A DNA stretch of 64,000 nucleotides, from the NCBI RefSeq assembly GCF_013391635.1, contig NZ_JACAWU010000001.1, positions 62,001 to 126,000 of the forward strand, written 5' to 3'. Positions 54,633 through 61,873 of the stretch are shown here, in pieces. The translations under genes and the position numbers were made by a program. Numbering within the stretch: the first letter of the stretch is position 1; the number at the start of each line of letters is the position of its first letter. The notes beneath the pieces are model-generated. The model did no database searches. It saw only the letters and a program-made list of their open reading frames with translations, and was not told the DNA's origin. This DNA comes from Natronomonas gomsonensis (GTDB lineage Archaea > Halobacteriota > Halobacteria > Halobacteriales > Haloarculaceae).

Positions 54633-55373
54633 ATGGACCCGGCGGTGCTCCGCGACGACATGGTCGACAGCCTCGAACACAAGGCCAAGGCCGTCGTTCG
54701 CTCGGAGACGGTTAGCGTCGCGATGCGGGAAGTTCCACGAGAGCCGTTCGTCGACGACGAGGCGGCGGCCTACGCCGACCGTTCCTCGGAGCGCTACGGA
54801 ACGCGCGTGCTCTCCCCGAGTGCGGCGGGACGACTGTTCGAGGCGCTCGCCGTCGGCCCCGACGACGACGTGTTGGTCGTGGGCTGTGGCGTTGGATACA
54901 CCGCCGCCGTCATCGCCGAAATCGTCGGCGAGGCGAACGTCCAGGCCATCGACATCACGCGCCGACTCGTCTACGAGGCGCGGTCGAACCTCGAACGCGC
55001 CGGCTACCCGGGCGTACTCGTCGACCGTCGCGACGGTGCCCGCGGACTCCCCGACTACGCACCCTACGACCGAATTCTCCTCGAAGCCGCCGCTATCGAA
55101 CCGCCACGGGCGCTCCTGAACCAGTTGGCCCCCGAAGGACGACTGGTCATGCCCCGAGGAACCGGGACCCAGGAACTCGTCGCCGTCGAGGGCGAGGAGG
55201 CCGTCGCCGAGTTCGGCACCGTCGCCTTCCAGCCGATGTTGGTCGAAGGCGAGCAGGCCGACACCGTCGAGCGCAACCGAACCCACCGCGAGGACCGCGA
55301 ACACGCCCGCCGGGCCGCCGAGCGCCGGAAGGGCTGGGAACAGACGTGGATAGACTGGGACGACCGACTCTGA
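54633..55373 (+). CDS. pcm2: Protein-L-isoaspartate O-methyltransferase 2
   Basis: 246 aa. The Pcm fold with VPREPFVDDEAAAYAD and motif I VVGCGVGYTAAVIAEIVG, but the substrate loop around SERYGTRVLSP differs from the first copy. The C-terminal charged extension (EDREHARRAAERRKGWE) is unusual. A diverged Pcm, paired with the first gene 950 nt upstream. Confidence 0.9.
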   Translation: MDPAVLRDDMVDSLEHKAKAVVRSETVSVAMREVPREPFVDDEAAAYADRSSERYGTRVLSPSAAGRLFEALAVGPDDDVLVVGCGVGYTAAVIAEIVGEANVQAIDITRRLVYEARSNLERAGYPGVLVDRRDGARGLPDYAPYDRILLEAAAIEPPRALLNQLAPEGRLVMPRGTGTQELVAVEGEEAVAEFGTVAFQPMLVEGEQADTVERNRTHREDREHARRAAERRKGWEQTWIDWDDRL

Positions 55374-55379
55374 AGAGGC

Positions 55380-55829
55380 CTACTTTTCGACCACCAACAG
55401 CGCCGTGTTCTCGCGTCTGTCGGCGTAGTCGCTGCCCGCGGGCGGTTTGATGTCGAAGACGACGGTGCCGTCCCGCTGGTTCGGACCCAATTCGGGGTCG
55501 AGGTCGAACTCCGCGGTGCCGTTCTCGCCGGTCTTCGCCGTCGTGACGCCGTCGAGTCGCGCCGATTCGCCGCGGGCGACGACCGTAGCACCGGCGACGC
55601 GCCCCCCGTCGGGGTCGACGACCGTCACCGAGACGGAGCCGTTGTCGGGCGTCGTGACCTCCGGCGTCGGCCGAACGTCGAGTTCCGTCACCGCGAGCCC
55701 CGAAATGCCGGAAATCATGCTCATCATCACCGAGAGGCTGGCGACGCCGACGACGAGGGCGATGACGAGGCGAACCGGCAGTCCCTCGATACCGCGTTCG
55801 TCCTCGCGTAGCCGCGTTGCTCTGAACAT
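55380..55829 (-). CDS. Type IV pilin-like membrane protein with carboxypeptidase-regulatory-like domain (DUF7382-like)
   Basis: 149 aa from ATG 55829; an ATG at 55856 would add nine residues. A class III-like signal RLREDERGIEGLPVRLVIALVVG precedes a hydrophobic helix. The outside domain (about 65-149) is a small beta-sandwich with VSVTVVDPDGGRVAGATVVARG. Probably surface pilin-like. The DUF label is from memory. Confidence 0.82.
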   Translation of the reverse strand: MFRATRLREDERGIEGLPVRLVIALVVGVASLSVMMSMISGISGLAVTELDVRPTPEVTTPDNGSVSVTVVDPDGGRVAGATVVARGESARLDGVTTAKTGENGTAEFDLDPELGPNQRDGTVVFDIKPPAGSDYADRRENTALLVVEK

Positions 55830-55871
55830 GGGGCGTCTGGCCTCGGTTTCGTACATAAACCGCAGGGTCGC

Positions 55872-55921
55872 CGGAACCGAAATCCCGGCCGTCGGAACCG
55901 AAATCCCGGCCGTCGGAACCG
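55872..55921. repeat. 21-bp tandem repeat, about 2.4 copies
   Basis: Two perfect units start at 55872 and 55893, with a partial third from 55914. Each begins cggaaccgaaatcccggc. It sits between the divergent pilin-like and crcB genes, where promoters should be, so it may be a cis-regulatory repeat or recent replication slippage. Confidence 0.8.
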
Positions 55922-55956
55922 CAAGACCCCTGTAGGACCCGGACGCAGCGTCGTCT

Positions 55957-56316
55957 ATGCAACCGCGGGCGGCGGCGCTGGTCGCGGCGGGCGGGTTCGT
56001 CGGCGCGGTGAGTCGACACGCCGTCGCCGTCGCGTTGCCGGCGGCGTTTCCGTGGGGGACACTCGCGGTCAACGTCGCCGGCGCGTTCCTGTTGGGGATG
56101 GTCGTCTACGAGACACTGCACCGGGGGCGACTGTCGGCGGCCGCTCGGACGTTCGTTGCGACGGGGTTCCTCTCGTCGTTCACCACCTACAGCACGTTCG
56201 CCAGCGAGACGGTCGGACTCACGCCGACGCTGGCGGCGGCCAACGTCCTCGCCAACTACGCACTCGGCGGCGTGGCCGTTCTGCTCGCCCGTGAGGTGGT
56301 GCGGTGGCGCTCGTAG
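55957..56316 (+). CDS. crcB1: Fluoride channel subunit (CrcB/Fluc) 1
   Basis: 119 aa, four transmembrane helices. GGFVGAVSRHA, WGTLAVNVAGAFLLGM and GFLSSFTTYSTF are the Fluc signatures, the last with the fluoride-lining Phe/Thr/Ser residues. It exports fluoride as a dual-topology dimer, here likely with the overlapping second subunit. Confidence 0.94.
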   Translation: MQPRAAALVAAGGFVGAVSRHAVAVALPAAFPWGTLAVNVAGAFLLGMVVYETLHRGRLSAAARTFVATGFLSSFTTYSTFASETVGLTPTLAAANVLANYALGGVAVLLAREVVRWRS

Positions 56317-56657
56317 CGGCGCTTGCGGTCGGCGTCGGCGGGTCGGCGGGTACGCTCGCACGGTACGCCGTCGGGAACGCAATCGAGCAGCGAGGCCTCG
56401 ACACGTTCGCCGTGAACGTCCTCGGGAGTTTCGCACTCGGCGTCGTGCTCGCAGTCGGCCTCGGTGACACCGCGAGGCTGGCCTTCGGCGTCGGTTTCTG
56501 TGGCGCGTTCACCACGTTCTCGTCGTTCGCCGTCGAGAGCGTCCGACTCGCCGAAGACGAAAGCGTCGGAGTCGCAGCCGTCTACGCGGTCGGGACGCTC
56601 GTCGTCGCCCTCCTCGCGGTCGTTCTCGGGAGCGAAATCGGCGGCGCCATCGCGTAG
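56304..56657 (+). CDS. crcB2: Fluoride channel subunit (CrcB/Fluc) 2
   Basis: 117 aa, GTG start overlapping the first subunit by 13 nt. GGSAGTLARYAV, FAVNVLGSFALG and GFCGAFTTFSSFAVE again mark a Fluc. The pair probably forms a heterodimer with opposite topologies. Confidence 0.94.
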   Translation: MALVAALAVGVGGSAGTLARYAVGNAIEQRGLDTFAVNVLGSFALGVVLAVGLGDTARLAFGVGFCGAFTTFSSFAVESVRLAEDESVGVAAVYAVGTLVVALLAVVLGSEIGGAIA

Positions 56658-56708
56658 TCGTCCACCGACCGGGCGAAAGTATAGGTCCGTTCGCACGCGC
56701 ATAGGGGT

Positions 56709-57506
56709 ATGTTCGAGGATGCCACACTGGTCGACCTCAGCATCGGCATCGAGGACGGCGCGGTAAGCGAACCCGACCCCGCGAGCATCGACCGAATGGA
56801 CCACCGCGAGGGCGCCGAGTGGCTCGCCGAGAACCTCCAGGCGTTGGGGCGAGACGTCACCGCCGACGACTTCCCCGACGGTACCGCCCTCGCCTGGGAA
56901 GAGGTCCACGCCATCACCCACACTGCGACCCACATGGACGCGCCGTATCACTACGGCACCGAAAGCGAGGGTGACCCCGCCCGTACCATCGACGAGGTGC
57001 CGCTGTCGTGGGGCTGTGGCGAGGCGGTCGTCCTCGACGTGCGTCACCTCGAATCGGGTGCCGAAATCGGCGTCGACGACCTACGGGAAGCCCTCGACGA
57101 CCTCGGCCACGAGCTCTCTGCTGGCGAAATCGTCCTGCTCCAGACCGGCGCCGACGAACTGTGGGGCGCCCCCGAGTACCTCACCGGCTTCCCCGGGATG
57201 GGACGGGCGGCGACGAGGTGGCTCGTCGACCGCGGGGTTCGCGTCATCGGCACCGACGCCTACGGCTTCGACAAGCCGTTCGACGAGATGGGCCGACGCT
57301 TCGAGGAAACCGGCGACGCCGAGGAGCTGTGGCCAGCCCACCTCGCCGGCCGCGATGGAGAGTACTGTCAAATCGAGAAGATGGCGAACCTCGATTCGCT
57401 GCCGCGGAAGACGAACGTTCCGCTGGTCGCCTTCCCCATCGTCGTCGAAGACGCCAGCGCCGGCTGGGTCCGTCCCGTCGCCGTCTTCGAGGGAGGTGCA
57501 GCATGA
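56709..57506 (+). CDS. Cyclase-family metal-dependent hydrolase (kynurenine formamidase-like)
   Basis: 265 aa. The metal motif HTATHMDAPYH (His71-His81) is the cyclase/kynurenine formamidase signature. The C-terminal FPIVVEDASAGWVRPVAVF fits. Its stop overlaps the start of a fumarylacetoacetate hydrolase-family gene by 4 nt, so the two act together, perhaps in aromatic or cyclic-acid degradation. Confidence 0.92.
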   Translation: MFEDATLVDLSIGIEDGAVSEPDPASIDRMDHREGAEWLAENLQALGRDVTADDFPDGTALAWEEVHAITHTATHMDAPYHYGTESEGDPARTIDEVPLSWGCGEAVVLDVRHLESGAEIGVDDLREALDDLGHELSAGEIVLLQTGADELWGAPEYLTGFPGMGRAATRWLVDRGVRVIGTDAYGFDKPFDEMGRRFEETGDAEELWPAHLAGRDGEYCQIEKMANLDSLPRKTNVPLVAFPIVVEDASAGWVRPVAVFEGGAA

Positions 57507-58471
57507 AACTCGCCTCCTTCGAAGTCGAGACGCCGGTGGGAACACGACAGCGCGTCGGCGTCCACGACGACGGCGGCGCCCTCGTCGACGTGACCGCCGC
57601 CTACGCCGCCGACCTCGAATCGCGAGGTGAGGCCGACCCCCTCGCGGTCGCCGAAACCCACGCTCCACCCGAAATGGCGACGTTCCTCCGCCGGGGCGAA
57701 CGCTCCTTCAGCGCCGCCCGCGACGCCGTCGCGTTCGTCCGTGAAACCGACGCCTCGGAGGGGCCAACGGGCGGACAACTCCGGTTCGACCCCCAGGCCG
57801 AGGGCGTTCGGCTCCTCGCTCCGCTGCCGCGGCCGAACTCGATTCGGGACTTCATGGCCTTCGAGGAACACGTCGAGAACAGCCTCGGCGAAGAGCCGCC
57901 GCAGGTGTGGTACGACACCCCGGTCTACTACAAGGGCAACCCCGACAGCGTCGTCGGCCCCGACGAGACGGTGGCGTGGCCGAGTCACTCCGAGCAACTC
58001 GACTACGAACTCGAAATCGCCGCCGTCATCGGCACGGAGGGCAGCGACATCCCCGCGGAAGACGCCGCGGAGTACATCGCCGGCTACACCGTGTTCAACG
58101 ACTTCAGCGCCCGTGACACCCAGATGAAAGAGATGCAAGGCCGTCTCGGCCCCGCGAAGGGCAAGGACTTCGCCAACGCCTTCGGACCGTACCTCGTCAC
58201 GCCCGAGGACTTCGAGCTCGCGTCGGCCCGGATGACCGCCGAAGTCAACGGCGAGACGTGGTCCGATGGCGTCGCCGGCGAGATGTATCACTCCTTCGCG
58301 GACATCGTCGAACACGTCTCCCGCGACGAGACGCTGTACCCCGGCGACGTGCTCGGCAGCGGCACTGTCGGCGAGGGCTGTGGTCTCGAACTCGGGAAAT
58401 TCCTCGAAGAAGGCGACACCGTCACGTTACACGTCGACGGACTGGGGACGCTGGAGAATACCGTTCGCTAA
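57503..58471 (+). CDS. Fumarylacetoacetate hydrolase-family protein
   Basis: 322 aa from ATG 57503. RPNSIRDFMAFEEHVEN, YELEIAAVIG, FNDFSARDTQMKEMQ, then GDVLGSGTVGEGCGLE fit the FAH fold with its Mg/Ca-binding acidic residues. It is translationally coupled to the cyclase. It could cleave a C-C bond or hydrolyse an enol lactone; substrate unknown. Confidence 0.92.
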   Translation: MKLASFEVETPVGTRQRVGVHDDGGALVDVTAAYAADLESRGEADPLAVAETHAPPEMATFLRRGERSFSAARDAVAFVRETDASEGPTGGQLRFDPQAEGVRLLAPLPRPNSIRDFMAFEEHVENSLGEEPPQVWYDTPVYYKGNPDSVVGPDETVAWPSHSEQLDYELEIAAVIGTEGSDIPAEDAAEYIAGYTVFNDFSARDTQMKEMQGRLGPAKGKDFANAFGPYLVTPEDFELASARMTAEVNGETWSDGVAGEMYHSFADIVEHVSRDETLYPGDVLGSGTVGEGCGLELGKFLEEGDTVTLHVDGLGTLENTVR

Positions 58472-59058
58472 GCCGAGTCAGCGTTCAACTTCCGCAACTG
58501 CACCTCGAAGTCCCGGGTCGATAGCTTCTCGGCCGTGCTGTCGAGGTCCGTCCGCAACTGCTCGACGCGTTCGGTGAGGTCGCTGTAGGCCTCGCTGTTC
58601 TCCAGTTCGTGTTGGCTCTTCTGGGACTGCAGCGCCGCACGCTTCGAGGCAAGCGAGAAGAACTCCTGCAGTTGGGCGTCGTAGGTCGACCGCGAGAGCA
58701 ACGATTCGACGACCTCGACGAGGTCGTCGCGCCGAATCGGCTTGACGATGTACTCGTCGAATCCCATCTCGATGATGTCGAAATCCGGTTCGACGGCCGT
58801 CACCATCGACACCCGGCAGTCGTACTCCGACTCGCGAATGTGTTCGAGCACCTCGTCGCCCGACACCTGCGGCATCAGGCGGTCGATGAGCGCCACGTCG
58901 ACGTCCTCGTCGAGGGCGTCGAGCGCCGCCTGGCCGCCGTATGCCGTTCGGACGTCGTACTCTTGGGAGAGCCACGCCGCGTACAAATCAGCCAGGTCCC
59001 GCTCGTCGTCGACGACGAGTACCGTCGCCGTTTCGGTCGTCTCCGTATCCGTCCCCAT
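58468..59058 (-). CDS. Response regulator with HalX domain
   Basis: 196 aa from ATG 59058. The receiver has acidic DDERD, the phospho-Asp in ALIDRLMPQVSG, VTAVEP and the Lys in YIVKPIRRDDL. A C-terminal HalX coiled coil (about 130-196) follows. No DNA-binding domain is present. Cognate kinase not adjacent. It overlaps the FAH gene end by 4 nt (convergent). Confidence 0.93.
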   Translation of the reverse strand: MGTDTETTETATVLVVDDERDLADLYAAWLSQEYDVRTAYGGQAALDALDEDVDVALIDRLMPQVSGDEVLEHIRESEYDCRVSMVTAVEPDFDIIEMGFDEYIVKPIRRDDLVEVVESLLSRSTYDAQLQEFFSLASKRAALQSQKSQHELENSEAYSDLTERVEQLRTDLDSTAEKLSTRDFEVQLRKLNADSA

Positions 59059-59190
59059 ACTCACCCCAACGAGATACACCAAAATAGCCGTTGGGGCTGT
59101 TTTCTCACTTTGAGAACGCTCGTTTCGCCCCTGAGGCGCCGTTCTCAACCACGTCTAGCGCCACCCCGAGACGGGAAAAATCGGCCACGA

Positions 59191-59197
59191 TATAAAT
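59191..59197 (+). promoter_or_regulatory. TATA-like box ahead of the stem-loop element
   Basis: TATAAAT on the plus strand would place a transcript start near 59218, about 34 nt before the first stem arm. Read on the minus strand it would give a long leader for the HalX gene. Plus-strand use is the better fit to spacing, but not certain. Confidence 0.45.
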
Positions 59198-59251
59198 GCT
59201 TCTCAACTAACAGGCAGTACCGCTAACACGGTTCGACGCAATCACCTGAAC

Positions 59252-59317
59252 GGGCGGCATTTCCATCCACCCACCCACAGGCCGGCCGAGAACGCCTTGG
59301 CCGGCACACTGCCGCCC
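59252..59317 (+). ncRNA. Candidate structured RNA: two-tier stem-loop
   Basis: An outer stem GGGCGGCA (59252-59259) with TGCCGCCC (59310-59317) encloses an inner stem GCCGGCC (59281-59287) with GGCCGGC (59299-59305) and an 11-nt loop. Both stems are perfect. A pyrimidine-rich strand (ttccatccacccacccaca) lies between the 5' arms. The structure sits at the edge of the integrative element. It could be a small RNA or a recombination or termination structure. Confidence 0.45.
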
Positions 59318-59415
59318 TGCGTTGACGGCGTCTCTGTTCGAGCAGTAACCGAATCAGCTCTTGATGGCGACTTCGACGCCGTCGGCGAATCGTCACGCTG
59401 CATGCAACAGTCCAA

Positions 59416-59471
59416 AACGGACTCGCCGGGACTGAGCGAACGCAGTGAGCGAAGGAAATGGACTCGCCGGG
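59416..59471. repeat. 15-bp direct repeats with tRNA 3'-end-like sequence
   Basis: aacggactcgccggg (59416-59430) and aatggactcgccggg (59457-59471) differ at one base. The shared actcgccggg resembles the 3' ends of haloarchaeal tRNAs read from the far strand. The copies lie 76 nt or more from the integrase stop. They look like worn att sites; the donor tRNA gene is not in the window. Confidence 0.5.
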
Positions 59472-59547
59472 TAGGTCTTTCCCCGCGCCGTATGCGGGTT
59501 TCTACTCGTTCTCGCGGTGCTTCTGACTCGGGTAGAGTATCGGTTGC

Positions 59548-60555
59548 TCATCGTTGGTAGTGTTGTCTTCGGACATCCATCTTCTCGCGAGGCGTTCGAG
59601 CGTCGTAGTGCTCATAGAGCACATCAAGCGAGACGTTCGCTCGTTCCCCGACGACTTCGGGAGGTACGTCGCCGTTGAGGTCGGCGGTGATACTTCCGCG
59701 CCGGATGGCGTGCGGCGACCTCGAGGACGGACATTTACACGGTGTGTTTGACGACCCGACAGCCTCGCAAGTCTCGGGCTCGCGGTCGTGGGGGCACTCT
59801 CCGTAACGACAGGGTTGGGTGGCCCGGTGTACGATATCGTAGATAGTCGTTCCCGCCGCACGGCCGTACTCGGTCGTAATGAGTGGCTCCCGACCGTAAT
59901 CGTCGGTCACGTCGTGGCGGTGCGTCTCGACGTACTCCTGAACGATGCTGAAGGGTTGCGGGCCGAGGTAGACCCACCGCTCACCGTCTGCTCCGTTCTT
60001 CAGTCCGGTTCCCTGCTCGGGTCGGTGGTGGATAGAAATCGCATGGTCATCGTGTTGGAGATCGCCCACGTCGAGCGCACGAAGCGCCCCGCGACGCATC
60101 CCCGTTCGCCAGAGTAACAGCATGACGACGTGCTTTCGACTGGCGAATTCGTAGCGGTCCAGGTACTCGACTATCGGCTCGGCGCGGGATGCCGGTAGCT
60201 GTACGTCGCGGCTTTCGGCTCCGTCGGGGAGTTCGGGTGCGTGGACCTTCTCGGCAAGGCCCTCGCTCACTGCCTCGATATCGGCTGCCCATCGGAGGAA
60301 CTGCCGAATCGTACTGAGTTGCTTCTGAAGCGTGACGGGCGAGATTTGCGACTGTCGCCACGCGACGAAGTCGGCCAAATCCCGGCCGGTGAGTGTGTTC
60401 AGATTATCAACGGACTGTTCACTACACCACTTCAGGAAGTAGTTCAGCCGTGTTCGAGCGTTCTGAAGCGTCGACTTGCGGACCGAGGGCTTCCGGTGGG
60501 TAAGGAACCGCTCGACCCCCTCGCTCGGTGTTAGCGGCTGGAGGTCGTCACCCAT
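59548..60555 (-). CDS. Tyrosine recombinase/integrase
   Basis: 335 aa. An N-terminal SAM-like core-binding domain (about 8-95) is followed by the catalytic domain: Arg154 in RTGMRRGALRAL, a Lys near 186, HAIRR (His282, Arg285) and the nucleophile Tyr317 in LYEHYDAR. A Cys-rich insertion with CRYGECPHD and CKCP (about 249-275) probably binds zinc. Its start overlaps the upstream 35-aa zinc ribbon gene by 8 nt. It should catalyse integration and excision of the element at the window end. Confidence 0.95.
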   Translation of the reverse strand: MGDDLQPLTPSEGVERFLTHRKPSVRKSTLQNARTRLNYFLKWCSEQSVDNLNTLTGRDLADFVAWRQSQISPVTLQKQLSTIRQFLRWAADIEAVSEGLAEKVHAPELPDGAESRDVQLPASRAEPIVEYLDRYEFASRKHVVMLLLWRTGMRRGALRALDVGDLQHDDHAISIHHRPEQGTGLKNGADGERWVYLGPQPFSIVQEYVETHRHDVTDDYGREPLITTEYGRAAGTTIYDIVHRATQPCRYGECPHDREPETCEAVGSSNTPCKCPSSRSPHAIRRGSITADLNGDVPPEVVGERANVSLDVLYEHYDARTPREKMDVRRQHYQR

Positions 60556-60655
60556 CGAGCACCACGCTCCCGCAGTTACCGCACTCGTCGCCCGGCGCCG
60601 CGCCGACTACCGTTGCGCCACAGCTGGGGCAGTACTCGACAGTTGCCCGTCTCAT
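60548..60655 (-). CDS. CPxCG zinc-ribbon microprotein coupled to the integrase
   Basis: 35 aa from ATG 60655. Two knuckles CPSCG (Cys9, 12) and CGNCG (Cys25, 28). Its start overlaps the previous gene by 4 nt (ATGA), and its end overlaps the integrase start by 8 nt, so translation is coupled across all three. It may be a directionality or accessory factor; this is inference. Confidence 0.8.
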   Translation of the reverse strand: MRRATVEYCPSCGATVVGAAPGDECGNCGSVVLDG

Positions 60656-60795
60656 ACTTGCTCCTCGTACTGCTCGCGGCTTTCGAAGACGTCAACGGCG
60701 CCGCAGTCATGGCAGGCGACCGATCCGGGCGAGGTCATCACCAGCTCCCGTCGACCCTTGCAGTTCGGGCAGAAGCCGAATTGCGTGAGGCTCAT
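60652..60795 (-). CDS. Zinc-ribbon microprotein
   Basis: 47 aa from ATG 60795. The ribbon has CPNCKG (Cys9, 12) and CHDCG (Cys28, 31), then an acidic helix. It overlaps both neighbours by 4 nt (ATGA). Second of three consecutive zinc-ribbon proteins upstream of the integrase. Confidence 0.8.
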   Translation of the reverse strand: MSLTQFGFCPNCKGRRELVMTSPGSVACHDCGAVDVFESREQYEEQV

Positions 60796-61112
60796 CGGTT
60801 CCCTCCGTCGTCGGGGCGCGGTTCGGGGCCGGTTTGGACGTAACCGACAGTAGAAGCCAGTCGAGCGCACCGCTCACAGGTCGGCTTACCGTCTCGGGCA
60901 TCGAGACCGTCGGCCACGCGGCCACAGGCACACCGCACGTCGTCAGCGTTTTCAAGAGGCGTTTCGTCTGTTCGTTCGGGGCTTTCCGGCCCCGCGTTGG
61001 TTCCAGCTAGCATAGTTGCCTTCCTGGAACCGACTTCTCGGGCCGCGCTCCAACGCGGCCCGTTCCTCGCATCGCCAACAGAGTCATCTTCAACCGAGTC
61101 GTCGGCTCGCAT
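60792..61112 (-). CDS. Zinc-ribbon protein heading the integrase operon
   Basis: 106 aa from ATG 61112. This start is preferred because a TATA-like palindrome (61134-61143) lies about 26 nt upstream, as for leaderless transcripts; ATG 61013 (73 aa) is the alternative. A polar, acidic N-terminus leads to a zinc ribbon with CAC (Cys61, 63) and CERC (Cys79, 82). It overlaps the next gene by 4 nt. Confidence 0.65.
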   Translation of the reverse strand: MRADDSVEDDSVGDARNGPRWSAAREVGSRKATMLAGTNAGPESPERTDETPLENADDVRCACGRVADGLDARDGKPTCERCARLASTVGYVQTGPEPRPDDGGNR

Positions 61113-61206
61113 CGACACCAATGGGGCGATATCACATATATGTTGCGGCACCAACGAAATGGCGATTTGCGCACTACTACGTATATCTCCCCCAATAAGA
61201 TAGGTA
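61113..61206. promoter_or_regulatory. Divergent promoter between integrase operon and repressor genes
   Basis: Two TATA-like boxes face outward. The minus-strand one contains the 10-bp palindrome acatatatgt (61134-61143), about 26 nt from ATG 61112. The plus-strand one (tacgtatatc, 61178-61187) is about 24-26 nt from ATG 61207. The layout resembles a phage-type switch in which the repressor genes would control the integrase side. Confidence 0.55.
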
Positions 61207-61524
61207 ATGAGACAACCTGGTACGTGGATGACTATATGGGATGACCGGATTTTAGAGCATATCCGGAAGGAGGACGGGGGTAGAGTGGGCGAGTTACAGC
61301 AGAAAGAGAATATCAGAGTGTCGAATACGCACGTCTCACGGCGTTGTAAGAAGTTAGCAGAACACGGGCTCTTACGGCCACTTGGTAACGGCGTCTACGT
61401 CATTACCGATGAGGGAGAGGCGTACCTAGATGGCGAATATGACGCCGAAAACCATGTCTACCTCGACAATGGTGTTGAGGAGAACGGTGGGCCAACCGCA
61501 GGCGAGGAACCTGGTGAGATATGA
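61207..61524 (+). CDS. Winged-helix protein, phiH1-repressor-like
   Basis: 105 aa from ATG 61207. The winged helix spans about 10-75: WDDRILEHIRKED, VSNTHVSRRCKKLAEHGLL (recognition helix), VYVITDEGEAYLDGEYD. This is the pattern of haloarchaeal virus phiH1-type repressors. Its stop overlaps the next start by 4 nt. GC is lower than in core genes. Confidence 0.85.
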   Translation: MRQPGTWMTIWDDRILEHIRKEDGGRVGELQQKENIRVSNTHVSRRCKKLAEHGLLRPLGNGVYVITDEGEAYLDGEYDAENHVYLDNGVEENGGPTAGEEPGEI

Positions 61525-61802
61525 GCGAGCGGCGGCCCGCCGAATGGATGTGTTGTCTTGATGAACGAATTTTGGAGCATCTACAAAGGGAAGGCTGGGC
61601 CACACCACGACATATCGAACGAACGTTTTCGATGAATGCCTCAGAAGGGAGGACTCAAGAGCGGCTCAAGATGCTAGCCGATGCAGGGCTCGTTGCTCCG
61701 TTCTTCGAAAGCAGTCGAATGTATGAATTGACCGGGGAAGGGAAACGATATCTGGAAGGCGAACTGGACGCTAAACATCAACCTTTCCCTTATATCGGAT
61801 GA
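61521..61802 (+). CDS. Second winged-helix phiH1-repressor-like protein
   Basis: 93 aa from ATG 61521, coupled by a 4-nt overlap to the first. The layout LDERILEHLQREGWATPRHIER, then ERLKMLADAGLV, then YELTGEGKRYLEGELDA parallels its neighbour, so the two are diverged paralogues and may form a heterodimer or competing pair. It lies 71 nt upstream of the AT-rich unit. Confidence 0.83.
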   Translation: MSERRPAEWMCCLDERILEHLQREGWATPRHIERTFSMNASEGRTQERLKMLADAGLVAPFFESSRMYELTGEGKRYLEGELDAKHQPFPYIG

Positions 61803-61873
61803 GCCGAACCAACAATGACAGTTAATTACTTGCGATTAGAAACAAGAAACAATCCGGAACCAAGGAGACAATC

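Larger units (their letters stand above)
59059..59547. other. Long intergenic stretch ahead of the integrase
   Basis: About 490 nt. It contains a TATA-like box (tataaat, 59191-59197), a two-tier stem-loop (59252-59317), and att-like 15-bp direct repeats (59416-59430 and 59457-59471). A plus-strand frame (59297-59560) is open but not gene-like. No other gene is supported. Confidence 0.7.

Noticed and set aside
55872..55921. CRISPR-like repeat
   Set aside because: Units are contiguous with no spacers, and there are only about 2.4 copies.
59297..59560. A plus-strand 87-codon frame ahead of the integrase
   Set aside because: It starts inside the stem-loop, crosses both direct repeats and has no sensible composition.
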